Assembly: GCA_946187975.1 (NCBI GenBank)
Contig: CAMHTE010000007.1
Span: forward strand, 1 to 41,028
Direction of reading: 5' to 3'
From: an uncultured Bacteroidales bacterium
GTDB taxonomy: Bacteria; Bacteroidota; Bacteroidia; Bacteroidales; UBA932
DNA length: 41,028 bases
Numbering within the stretch: position 1 is the first letter of the stretch; the number at the start of each line of letters is the position of its first letter. Made by a program: the position numbers and the translations under genes. Of this stretch, positions 1-9,086 are shown piece after piece. The notes under the pieces were generated by a model. That model did no database searches. It was not told the DNA's origin and was given only the letters and a program-made list of their open reading frames with translations.

Positions 1-612
1 GCAGAGCGCCACCGCCATGAACAACAGGGCGAATGCGAAGAACGGGTAGAAGCGTCCTATCACCTTATCGATAGGAAGCAGCGTAGCCACGAGGTAATAG
101 ACGAAGATGATGCCCACCCAGAGCATGATCGACGCGCGCGATCCGTCGCCGGCAAGGTCACCGAGGATAAGGGCGGGGCTGTAAACGAACACCGTACCCA
201 CCAGCAGCAGGAGCACGATGGAGAATACCAGCAGGACGCTGCTGGTTCCCTTTCCCAAATACCTCCGCACGATCTCCGGAAGGCCCGCTCCCCCGTTGCG
301 TATGGAGAGCATACCCGTGAAGTAATCGTGGACCGCACCCGCAAAAATGCATCCGAACACTATCCACAGGAAGCTGGAAGGGCCGAATTTGGCACCCATG
401 ATGGCTCCGAAAATGGGGCCGGTTCCCGCAATGTTCAGGAACTGTATCATATAGACCTTCCAGGCGGGCATGGGCACATAGTCCACTCCGTCGGCCTTCT
501 CAAGCGCCGGAGTCTTCCTTTGAGGATCTGGCCCGAAAACCTTTTCGACGAATCTTCCGTAAAGCAGGTAGCCCAGCACAAGCGCCGCCAGGCAGATAAG
601 GAACGAATACAT
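1..612 (-). CDS. cstA: CstA-family carbon starvation / peptide transporter, partial (N-terminal part, runs off the left edge)
   Basis: Reverse-strand reading from ATG at 612 gives MYSFLICLAALVLGYLLYGRFVEKVFGPDPQRKTPA...MPAWKVYMIQFLNIAGTGPIFGAIMGAKFGPSSFLWIVFGCIFAGAVHDYFTGMLSIRNGGAGLPEIV..., typical of CstA N-termini. It is open at the edge, so absent from the ORF track. Confidence 0.87.
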   Translation of the reverse strand, partial: MYSFLICLAALVLGYLLYGRFVEKVFGPDPQRKTPALEKADGVDYVPMPAWKVYMIQFLNIAGTGPIFGAIMGAKFGPSSFLWIVFGCIFAGAVHDYFTGMLSIRNGGAGLPEIVRRYLGKGTSSVLLVFSIVLLLLVGTVFVYSPALILGDLAGDGSRASIMLWVGIIFVYYLVATLLPIDKVIGRFYPFFAFALLFMAVALC

Positions 613-613
613 T

Positions 614-1159
614 TTATGTGGTTATTTTGTTTTCGAAGATAGAAAAATGAACGCGGCCGTAACTGCGCTCACGGACAAGGGCCGGATGTCCCGCGAAGGA
701 ATGCTCGTCGCCGTGCTCGAGCACGAACCACCCGCCCGGATGCAATATGCCTGCGGAGATAACCCTGTCCGGCAGAGTCTCCAGGCCTTCGAGGGCATAT
801 GGGGGATCAGCAAAAACAATGTCGAATTTCTGTGTGCATAGAGGCAGGAAGTCGAAGACATTGTCCCTCACCATAGTGACGTTGTCCAGTCCGAGACGGT
901 CGGCCTCCCGCTTTATGAAGGAGGCGTTTTCACGCGCCATCTCCACGCACCAGACGTGCCCGGCGCCGCGGGATGCAAACTCGAAACTTACCGCCCCGGT
1001 CCCCCCAAAGAGGTCCAGGACCATAAGTCCGTCGAATTCGTATGCGTTGTCCAGAATATTAAAGAGGCCCTCGCGGGCAAAGTCCGTAGTGGGCCTTGCG
1101 GCATACTTTGCGGGAAGCTCGATGACGCGTCCCTTCAGCCGGCCGCCGATTATCCTCAT
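614..1159 (-). CDS. rsmD: 16S rRNA (guanine(966)-N(2))-methyltransferase RsmD
   Basis: MRIIGGRLKGRVIELP..., SAM motif LDLFGGTGAVSFE, catalytic DPPY (FADPPY). Confidence 0.93.
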   Translation of the reverse strand: MRIIGGRLKGRVIELPAKYAARPTTDFAREGLFNILDNAYEFDGLMVLDLFGGTGAVSFEFASRGAGHVWCVEMARENASFIKREADRLGLDNVTMVRDNVFDFLPLCTQKFDIVFADPPYALEGLETLPDRVISAGILHPGGWFVLEHGDEHSFAGHPALVRERSYGRVHFSIFENKITT

Positions 1160-1644
1160 AGCTGCTCCACGTTCTTGAAGTAGCGGTACAGCGACAGCTC
1201 ATCCTCGGGTTCCACCAGGCTCAGAAAGCATATGGTAGAAAGCTCAGGATTAAGCTGTAACTGCTTGAGGGCAAGGAAGATATAATACTCTGCCGTGGTA
1301 AAGTCGACAGCGGGATATGCATTTGCAAGCTGGAGGCTTCCGCCCTGTGCTATAGCCAGGTAGAGCCAGCCGTCCTTGTAGGAAGCCAGTATCTTGTTAT
1401 ATTCCCGGCAGGAAGGAAGCTGACAGAGGATACGGTAGAGTTCCGGCTCTTCGGGCTGTTCCTTGGAGGAAAAGGCATAAACCAGCACCGCATCGTAGTG
1501 CGGTACCTCCAGATACCTGACCTCATCCGCATCCCCCAGAACAACGACTTCCCCAAGAATGTCTCTTGCGGAAGCCGGATCAAAGAAATGCGAAGGCACC
1601 AGGGTGCACTTGGGCGCAGGTATGGAATTACCTCCCACGGACAC
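1156..1644 (-). CDS. DUF3822-like family protein
   Basis: 162-aa ORF overlapping the rsmD start by 4 nt; DUF3822 proteins commonly precede rsmD in Bacteroidota. Family call from context and general resemblance. Confidence 0.6.
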   Translation of the reverse strand: MSVGGNSIPAPKCTLVPSHFFDPASARDILGEVVVLGDADEVRYLEVPHYDAVLVYAFSSKEQPEEPELYRILCQLPSCREYNKILASYKDGWLYLAIAQGGSLQLANAYPAVDFTTAEYYIFLALKQLQLNPELSTICFLSLVEPEDELSLYRYFKNVEQL

Positions 1645-2339
1645 TACTCCCAGTTGCCTGCGTTGTTGTTAGGCGCGGTGATGGAACCCACCTGAAGCCC
1701 CTCGTAACGGTTCTGGTCGCGCATCTGCGCGTCGAGGTTGATACGGAGCTGGTTGTCGAGCCCCTTGAGCAGAGCCTTGAACGGCATCTTGGCCTCGAAA
1801 AGAGGAACCGGCACGCCGGAAACCTGCTTGACGACGGCATCCATGATGACGGGCTGGCCTCCGGAGAAAGGAATGGTAAGGAGCGAATCCGCAATGAAGT
1901 CCTCGCGGCTCACGAAGAGGGTGTCACGCACGGGGATCTTTGTCTCCACGGAGAAAACCAGGTTATCGTCGCCGGCCTGGTAGAGTTTGAGGAAATCCTC
2001 TCCGGTCATCTTCTTACGGGCCTTACGCTTGACCTGCTCGGTGTGCATCACTGCAAGGGAGTCATCCAGGGAACCGACCTGCATGACAATCTCCATCTTT
2101 CCGTTGTTGTAGAAGTCCACGAGGGAATCGACGGTGGAGACAAAACGGCCGTTGACGCTCTTGAAAGCAACCTGCAGGGTGCGGATATCCTTGAGGCGCT
2201 GAATGGCGACACCCTTGCGGAACTCCGTCTGCTTGTTGAAGTTCACGGGCTTCATAATGCTCTTGACGATGGCTACGGTAAGCAGCACGATAAGCGCGAA
2301 CAGGGCCACTTCGATGAGGATCTTGATAGGTTTCTTCAT
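1644..2339 (-). CDS. single-pass membrane protein of unknown function
   Basis: N-terminal TM segment (ILIEVALFALIVLLTVAIVKSIM) and a soluble domain; operonic with the DUF3822-like gene and rsmD. Confidence 0.75.
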   Translation of the reverse strand: MKKPIKILIEVALFALIVLLTVAIVKSIMKPVNFNKQTEFRKGVAIQRLKDIRTLQVAFKSVNGRFVSTVDSLVDFYNNGKMEIVMQVGSLDDSLAVMHTEQVKRKARKKMTGEDFLKLYQAGDDNLVFSVETKIPVRDTLFVSREDFIADSLLTIPFSGGQPVIMDAVVKQVSGVPVPLFEAKMPFKALLKGLDNQLRINLDAQMRDQNRYEGLQVGSITAPNNNAGNWE

Positions 2340-2462
2340 ATCTGGTTCTATTATTTTTTCAATATCCTGACAAAGTTAGGAATTTCATTCCTTAAATACA
2401 AACATTACCTCTCATCTTTCGCAAGAAAAAAATGCTACCTTTGTAAGATATTCCGTTTGCCC

Positions 2463-3515
2463 ATGAAGAGCATTGACGAAGAGAAGACAGCCGCATTGGA
2501 GGCCCTGCTGAGCAAGGGAGGAAAGGCATGCATAGCAGTCCACACCCGTCCCGACGGCGACGCCCTCGGCAGCGGCATCGCGCTGAAACTCTACCTGCAG
2601 GAACGCAGGGGCATTCAGGCGAGCCTGATACTGCCCGATCCAGCCCCGGCTACCATGGCCTTCCTCTGCAAAGGCGTGGACATCATTGCGGCATCGGAGA
2701 ACCCCGCGGCAGCGAAGGCCGCCATCGACGGATGCAATCTTCTTTTCCTACTGGATGCCAACACTTTCACCCGCACCGAAGCCCTTGCGGACATGTTCCG
2801 CACGTCAAAGGCTACTAAGGTCATGGTGGACCATCACATCAACCCCGACGTTGCATCCTTCGACCTGTTGTTCTCGGACGAAGACATTTCGTCCACCTGC
2901 GAACTCCTCTACTGGCTTCTGCGCAAGCTGGAGCACGGCGACATCTCCGCCATCCCGGCAAGGAGCCTCTACTCCCTGATGACGGGAATGACCACCGACA
3001 CCAACAACTTCGCGAATTCAGTCTGCCCCACCACCCTGACCATGGCACGCGAACTGCTCGAGGCCGGAGTGGACAGGGAAGACATACTCCTGCATCTCTA
3101 CCAGGAAGGTACGGAAAACAGGCTGGTATCCTGGGCGGACATGCTCCGCCACCATCTCCATATACTTCCCAGCGGCATATCCTTCATGATTATGAACAAG
3201 GCCATGTCGGATGCCTACGGCATAGAGGAGGGCGACACCGAAGGACTCGTCAACGTTCCCCTCAGGGTGAGTAAGGTCAAGCTGAGCATATTCGTCAGGG
3301 AAGAGGGCGGATTTTTCCGCGTGAGCATACGCTGCAAGCGGGGATGGTCCGCCAACAAGATGGCGACCCAGTATTTCCACGGCGGCGGTCATGAACTGGC
3401 GGCGGGGGGAAAGATTTTCATTCCCGGCGACATTCCCGACGCCTCCGCAATGGAAGGATACCTGAAAGACATCGCGGCACGATTCCTGCAAAACCAAGGA
3501 CGCAATCAGTTATGA
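2463..3515 (+). CDS. DHH-family phosphoesterase (NrnA-like oligoribonuclease/pAp phosphatase)
   Basis: HTRPDGDALGSG, VDHHINPD (DHH), GGGHELAAG (DHHA1). The ORF track extends to 1566, but MKSIDEEK at 2463 follows a promoter-like sequence and is the likely start. Confidence 0.9.
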   Translation: MKSIDEEKTAALEALLSKGGKACIAVHTRPDGDALGSGIALKLYLQERRGIQASLILPDPAPATMAFLCKGVDIIAASENPAAAKAAIDGCNLLFLLDANTFTRTEALADMFRTSKATKVMVDHHINPDVASFDLLFSDEDISSTCELLYWLLRKLEHGDISAIPARSLYSLMTGMTTDTNNFANSVCPTTLTMARELLEAGVDREDILLHLYQEGTENRLVSWADMLRHHLHILPSGISFMIMNKAMSDAYGIEEGDTEGLVNVPLRVSKVKLSIFVREEGGFFRVSIRCKRGWSANKMATQYFHGGGHELAAGGKIFIPGDIPDASAMEGYLKDIAARFLQNQGRNQL

Positions 3516-4552
3516 AGACAAGATATATAGTTGCGGCGGTCCTGCTTTCCGCCCTTTTTTCCTGCGCCAAGGATCCCTCGACCGGTAAGAACGACAGCGC
3601 CAAGCGCGAGTTCGACGCCATCGTAAGCCAGCGCTATGCCACCATGCCCCAGACTCCCCTCGGATCGGTGATACTCCACCGTACCGACCTCGGAGGCGAA
3701 AAACCTGGCGACAACCGATACCTGAGGGCGAACATCACCTATTATACCCTCGACAACGAACTCGTTTATACCACCGACAGCAATATAGCCCGCAAGGCAA
3801 ACCAGTACGATGCAACCCGTTATTACGGACCCATCTTCTGCTACCGTGGCGAGAAAAAGGACAACCTCGGAGCCGGCCTCGAAGAAGCCTTCGCGATGAT
3901 GGGAGTGGGTGACAGCCTCCGCATACTCATCCCCGGATGGCTCTCCGAAGCGGAACGCTACTCCTCCAAGGAAGGATACCTGAAGCACTGCTCCGGAACG
4001 AATTACATCTACGACCTCAAGCTCGAGGAAGTTGTGGACTCGACGTCCAGATGGGAGAAGCAGCAGATAAAAGACTGGCTTGCAGTTAATTATCCGGATG
4101 CGGAAGAGAATATGGACATAAAGTACTACGACGGCACAACCCTTCCCGGAGGACTGTGGTACATACGCACCAAGGAAGGCCTGTCCGACAAGTCATTCCG
4201 CTCCGACAGCACCATTTATATCAACTACACCGGACGGCGCCTGGACGGCGTGGCTTTCGACACCACGATCGAGAATATTGCCATCGACAATTACATCTGG
4301 TCATCTTCCGCCACTTACGAACCCACACAGATAAACTGGAGCGAGGAATCCTACTCCAACATCACGATGGGATCCGACGAGAACTCCATCATTACCGGCT
4401 TTGCCTACGCCCTCAGCCTCATGCATCCGTACGAGTCGGGCATCGCCGTATTTATTTCCATCTACGGCTACAGTTCTTCCGGCAGCGGAGGAGCCATTCC
4501 TCCATACTGCCCTCTCTGCTTCGAAATCGAAATGACAGACGCACCGGAATAG
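3512..4552 (+). CDS. FKBP-type peptidyl-prolyl isomerase-like lipoprotein
   Basis: Lipoprotein signal (VLLSALFSC); Bacteroidota gliding/FKBP-like layout with INYTGRRLDGVAFDTT... Confidence 0.72.
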   Translation: MKTRYIVAAVLLSALFSCAKDPSTGKNDSAKREFDAIVSQRYATMPQTPLGSVILHRTDLGGEKPGDNRYLRANITYYTLDNELVYTTDSNIARKANQYDATRYYGPIFCYRGEKKDNLGAGLEEAFAMMGVGDSLRILIPGWLSEAERYSSKEGYLKHCSGTNYIYDLKLEEVVDSTSRWEKQQIKDWLAVNYPDAEENMDIKYYDGTTLPGGLWYIRTKEGLSDKSFRSDSTIYINYTGRRLDGVAFDTTIENIAIDNYIWSSSATYEPTQINWSEESYSNITMGSDENSIITGFAYALSLMHPYESGIAVFISIYGYSSSGSGGAIPPYCPLCFEIEMTDAPE

Positions 4553-4556
4553 CAAG

Positions 4557-5930
4557 ATGTCGGAAGCAGCGGTCACAAAAGCTCCGCTGGAGCTCGAAAC
4601 CAAGAAAATAAGCACCCTCCTGAAGGAATACGCGATCCCAGGCATCATCGCCATGACCGCAAGTTCACTGTACAACATGGTGGACAGCATCTACATCGGG
4701 CACATCCCCGACGTAGGCGCTCTCGCTATTTCGGGAGTAGCGGTCACCTTCCCTATCATGAACCTGGGGACGGCGATAGGCACGCTTGTAGGGGTCGGGG
4801 CATCCACCCTGGTTTCGATGCTTCTGGGTCAGAAGAACTATACCACCGCCAACAAGGTCCTGCCCAATGTGGTGACACTCAATGTGGTGCTCGGAGCCAT
4901 CTTCTCGGCCCTGGTGCTCCTGTTCCTGAAGCCCGTCCTCTTCTTTTTCGGGGCCGGCGAAGCCATCTACCCCTTCGCCAGGGACTACATGGTGATAATC
5001 CTGCTGGGATTCATAATATCGCACCTGTATTTCGGCCTCAACGGCATGATACGGGCGACCGGTAACCCAAAACTCGCCATGGGACTCACCCTGTTCACGG
5101 TGATTTCCAACGCCATACTCGATCCCATCTTCATATTCGTCCTCGGCATGGGCGTGCGCGGGGCCGCCATAGCGACCGTGCTCTGCCAGTTGATGTCGCT
5201 GTGCTACAGCCTCCACTATTTCAGTCGGAAAGACAGGGTTGTGCACTTCGGAAAGCGCATCTTCGGATTCAGCGCCAAGATAGCGCGCACCTCCATGGGA
5301 ATAGGCCTGGGGCCCTTCCTGATGAACAGCGCAGCATGCATAGTAACCATGTTCGTCAACCAGCAGCTGCGTTCCTACGGCGGAGACCTGGCCATCGGGG
5401 CCTACGGCATAATAGGACGCATCTCCTTCCTGTTCATCATGGTGGTGATGGGCATCAACCAGGGAATGCAGCCCATAGCAAGCTATAACTATGGTGCGGG
5501 CAACGGACTGAGAGTCAAACAGGTATACCGCCTCAGCGTGCTCTCGGCCAGTGCCGTCTGCATGTTCGGATTCATAATCTGCGAATTCTTCCCCCGGCCC
5601 GTGGTCGCCGCCTTCACCGACGACGCCACGCTGCGCGCCCTTGCTGTTCACGGCATGCGCATAATGAACTGCGCTTTCCCCATACTGGGCTTCCAGATTG
5701 TGAGCACGAACCTCTTCCAGTGCCTCGGTATGGTGCGGAAGAGCGTATTCCTCTCACTCAGCCGCCAGCTCATCTTCCTGCTTCCGGCACTGTACCTGCT
5801 CCCGCTTTCCTTCGGAATAGAAGGAGTATGGGCCAGCTATCCGGTTTCGGACATGGTTTCATTCATGTGTACCCTGTATCTGATCATACGCCTGATGCGT
5901 CAACTCGGTAAAACGGATGCGGCAGAATAA
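4557..5930 (+). CDS. MATE-family efflux transporter
   Basis: Polytopic; IPGIIAMTASSLYNMVDSIYIGHIPDVGALAISGVAVTFPIMNL...; MGINQGMQPIASYNYGAGN. Confidence 0.93.
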   Translation: MSEAAVTKAPLELETKKISTLLKEYAIPGIIAMTASSLYNMVDSIYIGHIPDVGALAISGVAVTFPIMNLGTAIGTLVGVGASTLVSMLLGQKNYTTANKVLPNVVTLNVVLGAIFSALVLLFLKPVLFFFGAGEAIYPFARDYMVIILLGFIISHLYFGLNGMIRATGNPKLAMGLTLFTVISNAILDPIFIFVLGMGVRGAAIATVLCQLMSLCYSLHYFSRKDRVVHFGKRIFGFSAKIARTSMGIGLGPFLMNSAACIVTMFVNQQLRSYGGDLAIGAYGIIGRISFLFIMVVMGINQGMQPIASYNYGAGNGLRVKQVYRLSVLSASAVCMFGFIICEFFPRPVVAAFTDDATLRALAVHGMRIMNCAFPILGFQIVSTNLFQCLGMVRKSVFLSLSRQLIFLLPALYLLPLSFGIEGVWASYPVSDMVSFMCTLYLIIRLMRQLGKTDAAE

Positions 5931-7206
5931 GAAATATATAATCTGTGCGGTTGCCGTCCTGGCTGTGGTGCTTTGCCTGATTGCGACACTGCCATGGGGC
6001 GGCGGCTCCTCACGGGCCAGACAAGGACGCGTAAGGGGAATAAACAGCGTTCTTGTGAACGGAATGTCCGACTCCCCCGGCCTCGATAAACTCGACAAGG
6101 ATATGCGCATCTTTGCCAAGAGATGGTGGATAAAGGGTCTGTCGCTTGCCATAATGCGCAACGATTCCCTGGTATACGCCAAGGGTTACGGATGGGCCGA
6201 CCAAGACCAGGGGGTCGAAATGGGCCCCGGCATTATAATGAGGGTGGCCTCGGTCAGTAAACTGATCACCGCCGCAGGTATAATGAAACTGGTGGAGGAC
6301 GGGAAGCTGCGCCTGGACGACAAGGTGTTCGGCCCCGAAGGCATTCTCAACGACGAGGAGTTTACAAACAGTATCAAGGACAAAGGATACTTCGGCATAA
6401 CAGTGGAGAACCTGCTCAGGCACGAAGGCGGTCTTTCCGTCCGCAGGGGCGACCCCATGTTCACCACCCGCGACATCATGACGGTCAACCGTCTGGACAA
6501 GGCTCCGGACCAGAACACCCTTACTCGAATAGCCGTAGGCAGGAGACTGGCGTTCCAGCCGGGCAAGGGGCACGAGTACTCCAATTTCGGATACCTACTG
6601 CTCAGCATGATCATTGAGAAGGTGACCGGCGAAGATTACGAGCAATGGATGCAGAAGAACGTGCTGGAGCCGGCCGGATGCCTGGATATGCACCTGGCAT
6701 ACAACTATTACGACCAGAAGTTCTCCAACGAAACACGTTACCACATGCAGGCCAACGATCCGAAGGTGCCGGAGTATACCGGAAGCGCCGATTCGGTCGT
6801 GCGCTGCTACGGCGGCAACGATATACGCGCCCTCAAGGGGGCCGGCGCATGGGTGTGCTCGGCGGCGGAACTGGCCCGCTTCGTCGCTTCGATCGACGGG
6901 CGTCCTGAGGTTTCCGACATCCTGTCCGCAAAGAGCGTCCGGGCCATGACCACGGACAGCGAAGAGCATAAATACGGCCTGGGCTGGAACAGCGTAAGTC
7001 CGTCAAAGGGATGGAAACGCACAGGCTCACTTTCCGGCACCAGCGCCTTCGTTATGTATTATCCAGACGGGGAATGCTGGATACTTATCAGCAATACCCA
7101 CATGTGGAAAGGGCCCCGGTTTGCCAGGACCCTCAACAATTTCGTAGCCCAGTGCCGGCAGCGCTACAGCGCCCATCTTCCGGCCAGGGATCTTTTCAAT
7201 CAGTAG
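5917..7206 (+). CDS. serine hydrolase (beta-lactamase/class C-like, membrane anchored)
   Basis: N-terminal TM; SxxK motif (ASVSKLITAAGIMKLVEDGKL), YSN motif (HEYSNFGYLLLSMIIEKVTG). Overlaps the MATE gene by 14 nt. Confidence 0.88.
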   Translation: MRQNKKYIICAVAVLAVVLCLIATLPWGGGSSRARQGRVRGINSVLVNGMSDSPGLDKLDKDMRIFAKRWWIKGLSLAIMRNDSLVYAKGYGWADQDQGVEMGPGIIMRVASVSKLITAAGIMKLVEDGKLRLDDKVFGPEGILNDEEFTNSIKDKGYFGITVENLLRHEGGLSVRRGDPMFTTRDIMTVNRLDKAPDQNTLTRIAVGRRLAFQPGKGHEYSNFGYLLLSMIIEKVTGEDYEQWMQKNVLEPAGCLDMHLAYNYYDQKFSNETRYHMQANDPKVPEYTGSADSVVRCYGGNDIRALKGAGAWVCSAAELARFVASIDGRPEVSDILSAKSVRAMTTDSEEHKYGLGWNSVSPSKGWKRTGSLSGTSAFVMYYPDGECWILISNTHMWKGPRFARTLNNFVAQCRQRYSAHLPARDLFNQ

Positions 7207-7211
7207 CCAGC

Positions 7212-9086
7212 CTACTTCAAGCTTTCGATTACCGCCCTGTTGGCAGCCGCAACGCGTTCGGGGACCATCTTGTCCACGGCACGGTCATAGGTCATCAGAC
7301 CGTTCAGTTCGCGCTCGACGTCAGTGGTCTGGGTGTAGACCGCCGCAGAGCAGCCTTCCTGAACCATAGGGATCAGCATACGGGCGTATTCCTCGTACTT
7401 GGCGGTCAGTTCCTCGAAGGAAGTAACCTCTATATAACCCCAGTTCTTCTCATCCAGCCAGGTATGGCCCTCGACGGGAAGACCCACTCCACCGTATTCG
7501 CCCAGCACGTTTACCATAGCCGGATCCGTTATGCGCAGTTTGGGATAGGGATAATGGTGTGAGTCCAGGATGTCCCCCACCCCGCCGGAGATCCAGTTTC
7601 CGCCGGATGCCATGTTAACCAGGCGATTGCCTCCCAGTTCCTTCGTCATGGCAACTACGGCTTCCGTCTCAAACTGTCCCCAGGCCTCGTTGAAAGGCAC
7701 CCACATGATTATGCAAGGGAACTTGTCCAGCTGGTTCATTATATCCTTCCATTCGGCGAGGAAGTTGGCACGCGCCTCAGGAGAGAGCTGGTCGGAGAAA
7801 CCGGCATCGTACACGTCGACTCCGTGCGCCCACCATTTACGGTCGTGATACATGGCACTGCATGGCATATCCTGCCACACCATCATGCCAAGCTGGTCGC
7901 AGCAGAGGAACCAGCGGAAAGGCTCTATCTTTATATGCTTGCGTATCATGTTGAAGCCGAACTCCTTTTCCCGGACGACGTCGTAGCGGAGGGCCTCGTC
8001 GGTGGGAGCGGTATAGAGTCCGTCCGGCCACCAGCCCTGGTCGAGCGGTCCGTAATTGAATATGGGCTTGCCGTTAAGGGCAATACGCCTGTGTCCTTCC
8101 GAGTCTTCCACTACCGACACCTCGCGCATTCCGGTGTAGCCGTAAACCTTATCCACAGCCTTTCCTCCCTGCATGAGGGTCATCTTTAAACCATAAAGAT
8201 AGGGATGCTCCGGCGACCAAAGATCAGCCTCCGCGGGTTTAAGAACGGCAGGTGTTTCAGCGGAAGCAACGGCACTGGCAAGGACATGGCGGGAAGGCTT
8301 CTCGGGGTCGTATCCTATGCCTCCTTCGAGCAATTCCACCAGAACCTCCCCTTCTCCATTGAACTGGGGAACCACGGTAACGCTTCCATCATGGATGTCC
8401 GACGATACCTTGTAGTCGGCAATGTATCCGCGACGGTCAACGGCCTCCATCCACACGCTCTGCCATATACCGGAAACTGCCGTGTACCAGATACGCCCGT
8501 TGAAAGTATCCAGCACCTGCTTGCCGCGGGGCTGCATGTCGTTGTCGGTAGCGTCAAGCACCTTCAGCACTACAGTCTGGGGTCCGCGTTTGAGATAAGG
8601 GCTGATATTGAAATCGAAGGCCGTGTAGCCTCCCTGATGCCGTCCCACGAAAGTGCCGTTGACCCAGACCTCGCAGGCCCAGTCCACGGCGTCGAAGTGC
8701 AGGAGTATGTCCTTGTTACGGCGCCAGCGGCACGGCACGCGGAATGTCCTGCGATACCAGAGGGCATCTTCCGCAGTCAGCCTCCCGGCAACCCCTCCCA
8801 GCGAGGATTCGAGGGCAAATGGTACCAGCAGCTGCCCGTCAGGGGAAGGCATTTCCTCCGCACCGGCGGGGCTTATTGCATAGTCCCACAGGCCGTTCAG
8901 GTTGCGGTAAGAGCTCCTAATTAGTTGGGGGCGGGGGTATTCCCTGTGCACGTTGCCGGGCTTCACTTCATCGGCCCAGCGGGTACGGATATGGTCCCCT
9001 GCAGGAGCCCACTTCGCCGCAAGCGGAAGGGCAAGCAGGAGTGCAAGCGTAAGCGAAAAATACTTCTTCATCTTATTTAATTTCAA
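7212..9086 (-). CDS. secreted glycoside hydrolase family 2 enzyme (beta-galactosidase/glucuronidase-like)
   Basis: Signal peptide; GH2 sandwich (WACEVWVNGTFVGRHQGGYTAFDFNIS), GH2 core with FNMIRKHIKIEPFRWFLCCDQLGMMVWQD and MWVPFNEAWGQ. Confidence 0.92.
   Translation of the reverse strand: MKLNKMKKYFSLTLALLLALPLAAKWAPAGDHIRTRWADEVKPGNVHREYPRPQLIRSSYRNLNGLWDYAISPAGAEEMPSPDGQLLVPFALESSLGGVAGRLTAEDALWYRRTFRVPCRWRRNKDILLHFDAVDWACEVWVNGTFVGRHQGGYTAFDFNISPYLKRGPQTVVLKVLDATDNDMQPRGKQVLDTFNGRIWYTAVSGIWQSVWMEAVDRRGYIADYKVSSDIHDGSVTVVPQFNGEGEVLVELLEGGIGYDPEKPSRHVLASAVASAETPAVLKPAEADLWSPEHPYLYGLKMTLMQGGKAVDKVYGYTGMREVSVVEDSEGHRRIALNGKPIFNYGPLDQGWWPDGLYTAPTDEALRYDVVREKEFGFNMIRKHIKIEPFRWFLCCDQLGMMVWQDMPCSAMYHDRKWWAHGVDVYDAGFSDQLSPEARANFLAEWKDIMNQLDKFPCIIMWVPFNEAWGQFETEAVVAMTKELGGNRLVNMASGGNWISGGVGDILDSHHYPYPKLRITDPAMVNVLGEYGGVGLPVEGHTWLDEKNWGYIEVTSFEELTAKYEEYARMLIPMVQEGCSAAVYTQTTDVERELNGLMTYDRAVDKMVPERVAAANRAVIESLK

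Noticed and set aside
1566-2462. N-terminal extension of the DHH phosphoesterase ORF in the track
   Set aside because: It runs antisense through the 1644-2339 gene and across the divergent promoter region; MKSIDEEK at 2463 is a better start.
4665-5651. 328-aa - strand ORF opposite the MATE gene
   Set aside because: Low-complexity His/Glu/Gly-rich shadow of a conserved transporter gene.
7200-7220. Possible terminator between the convergent serine hydrolase and GH2 genes
   Set aside because: Only a 5-bp AGTAG/CTACT stem with no T-run; not supportable.
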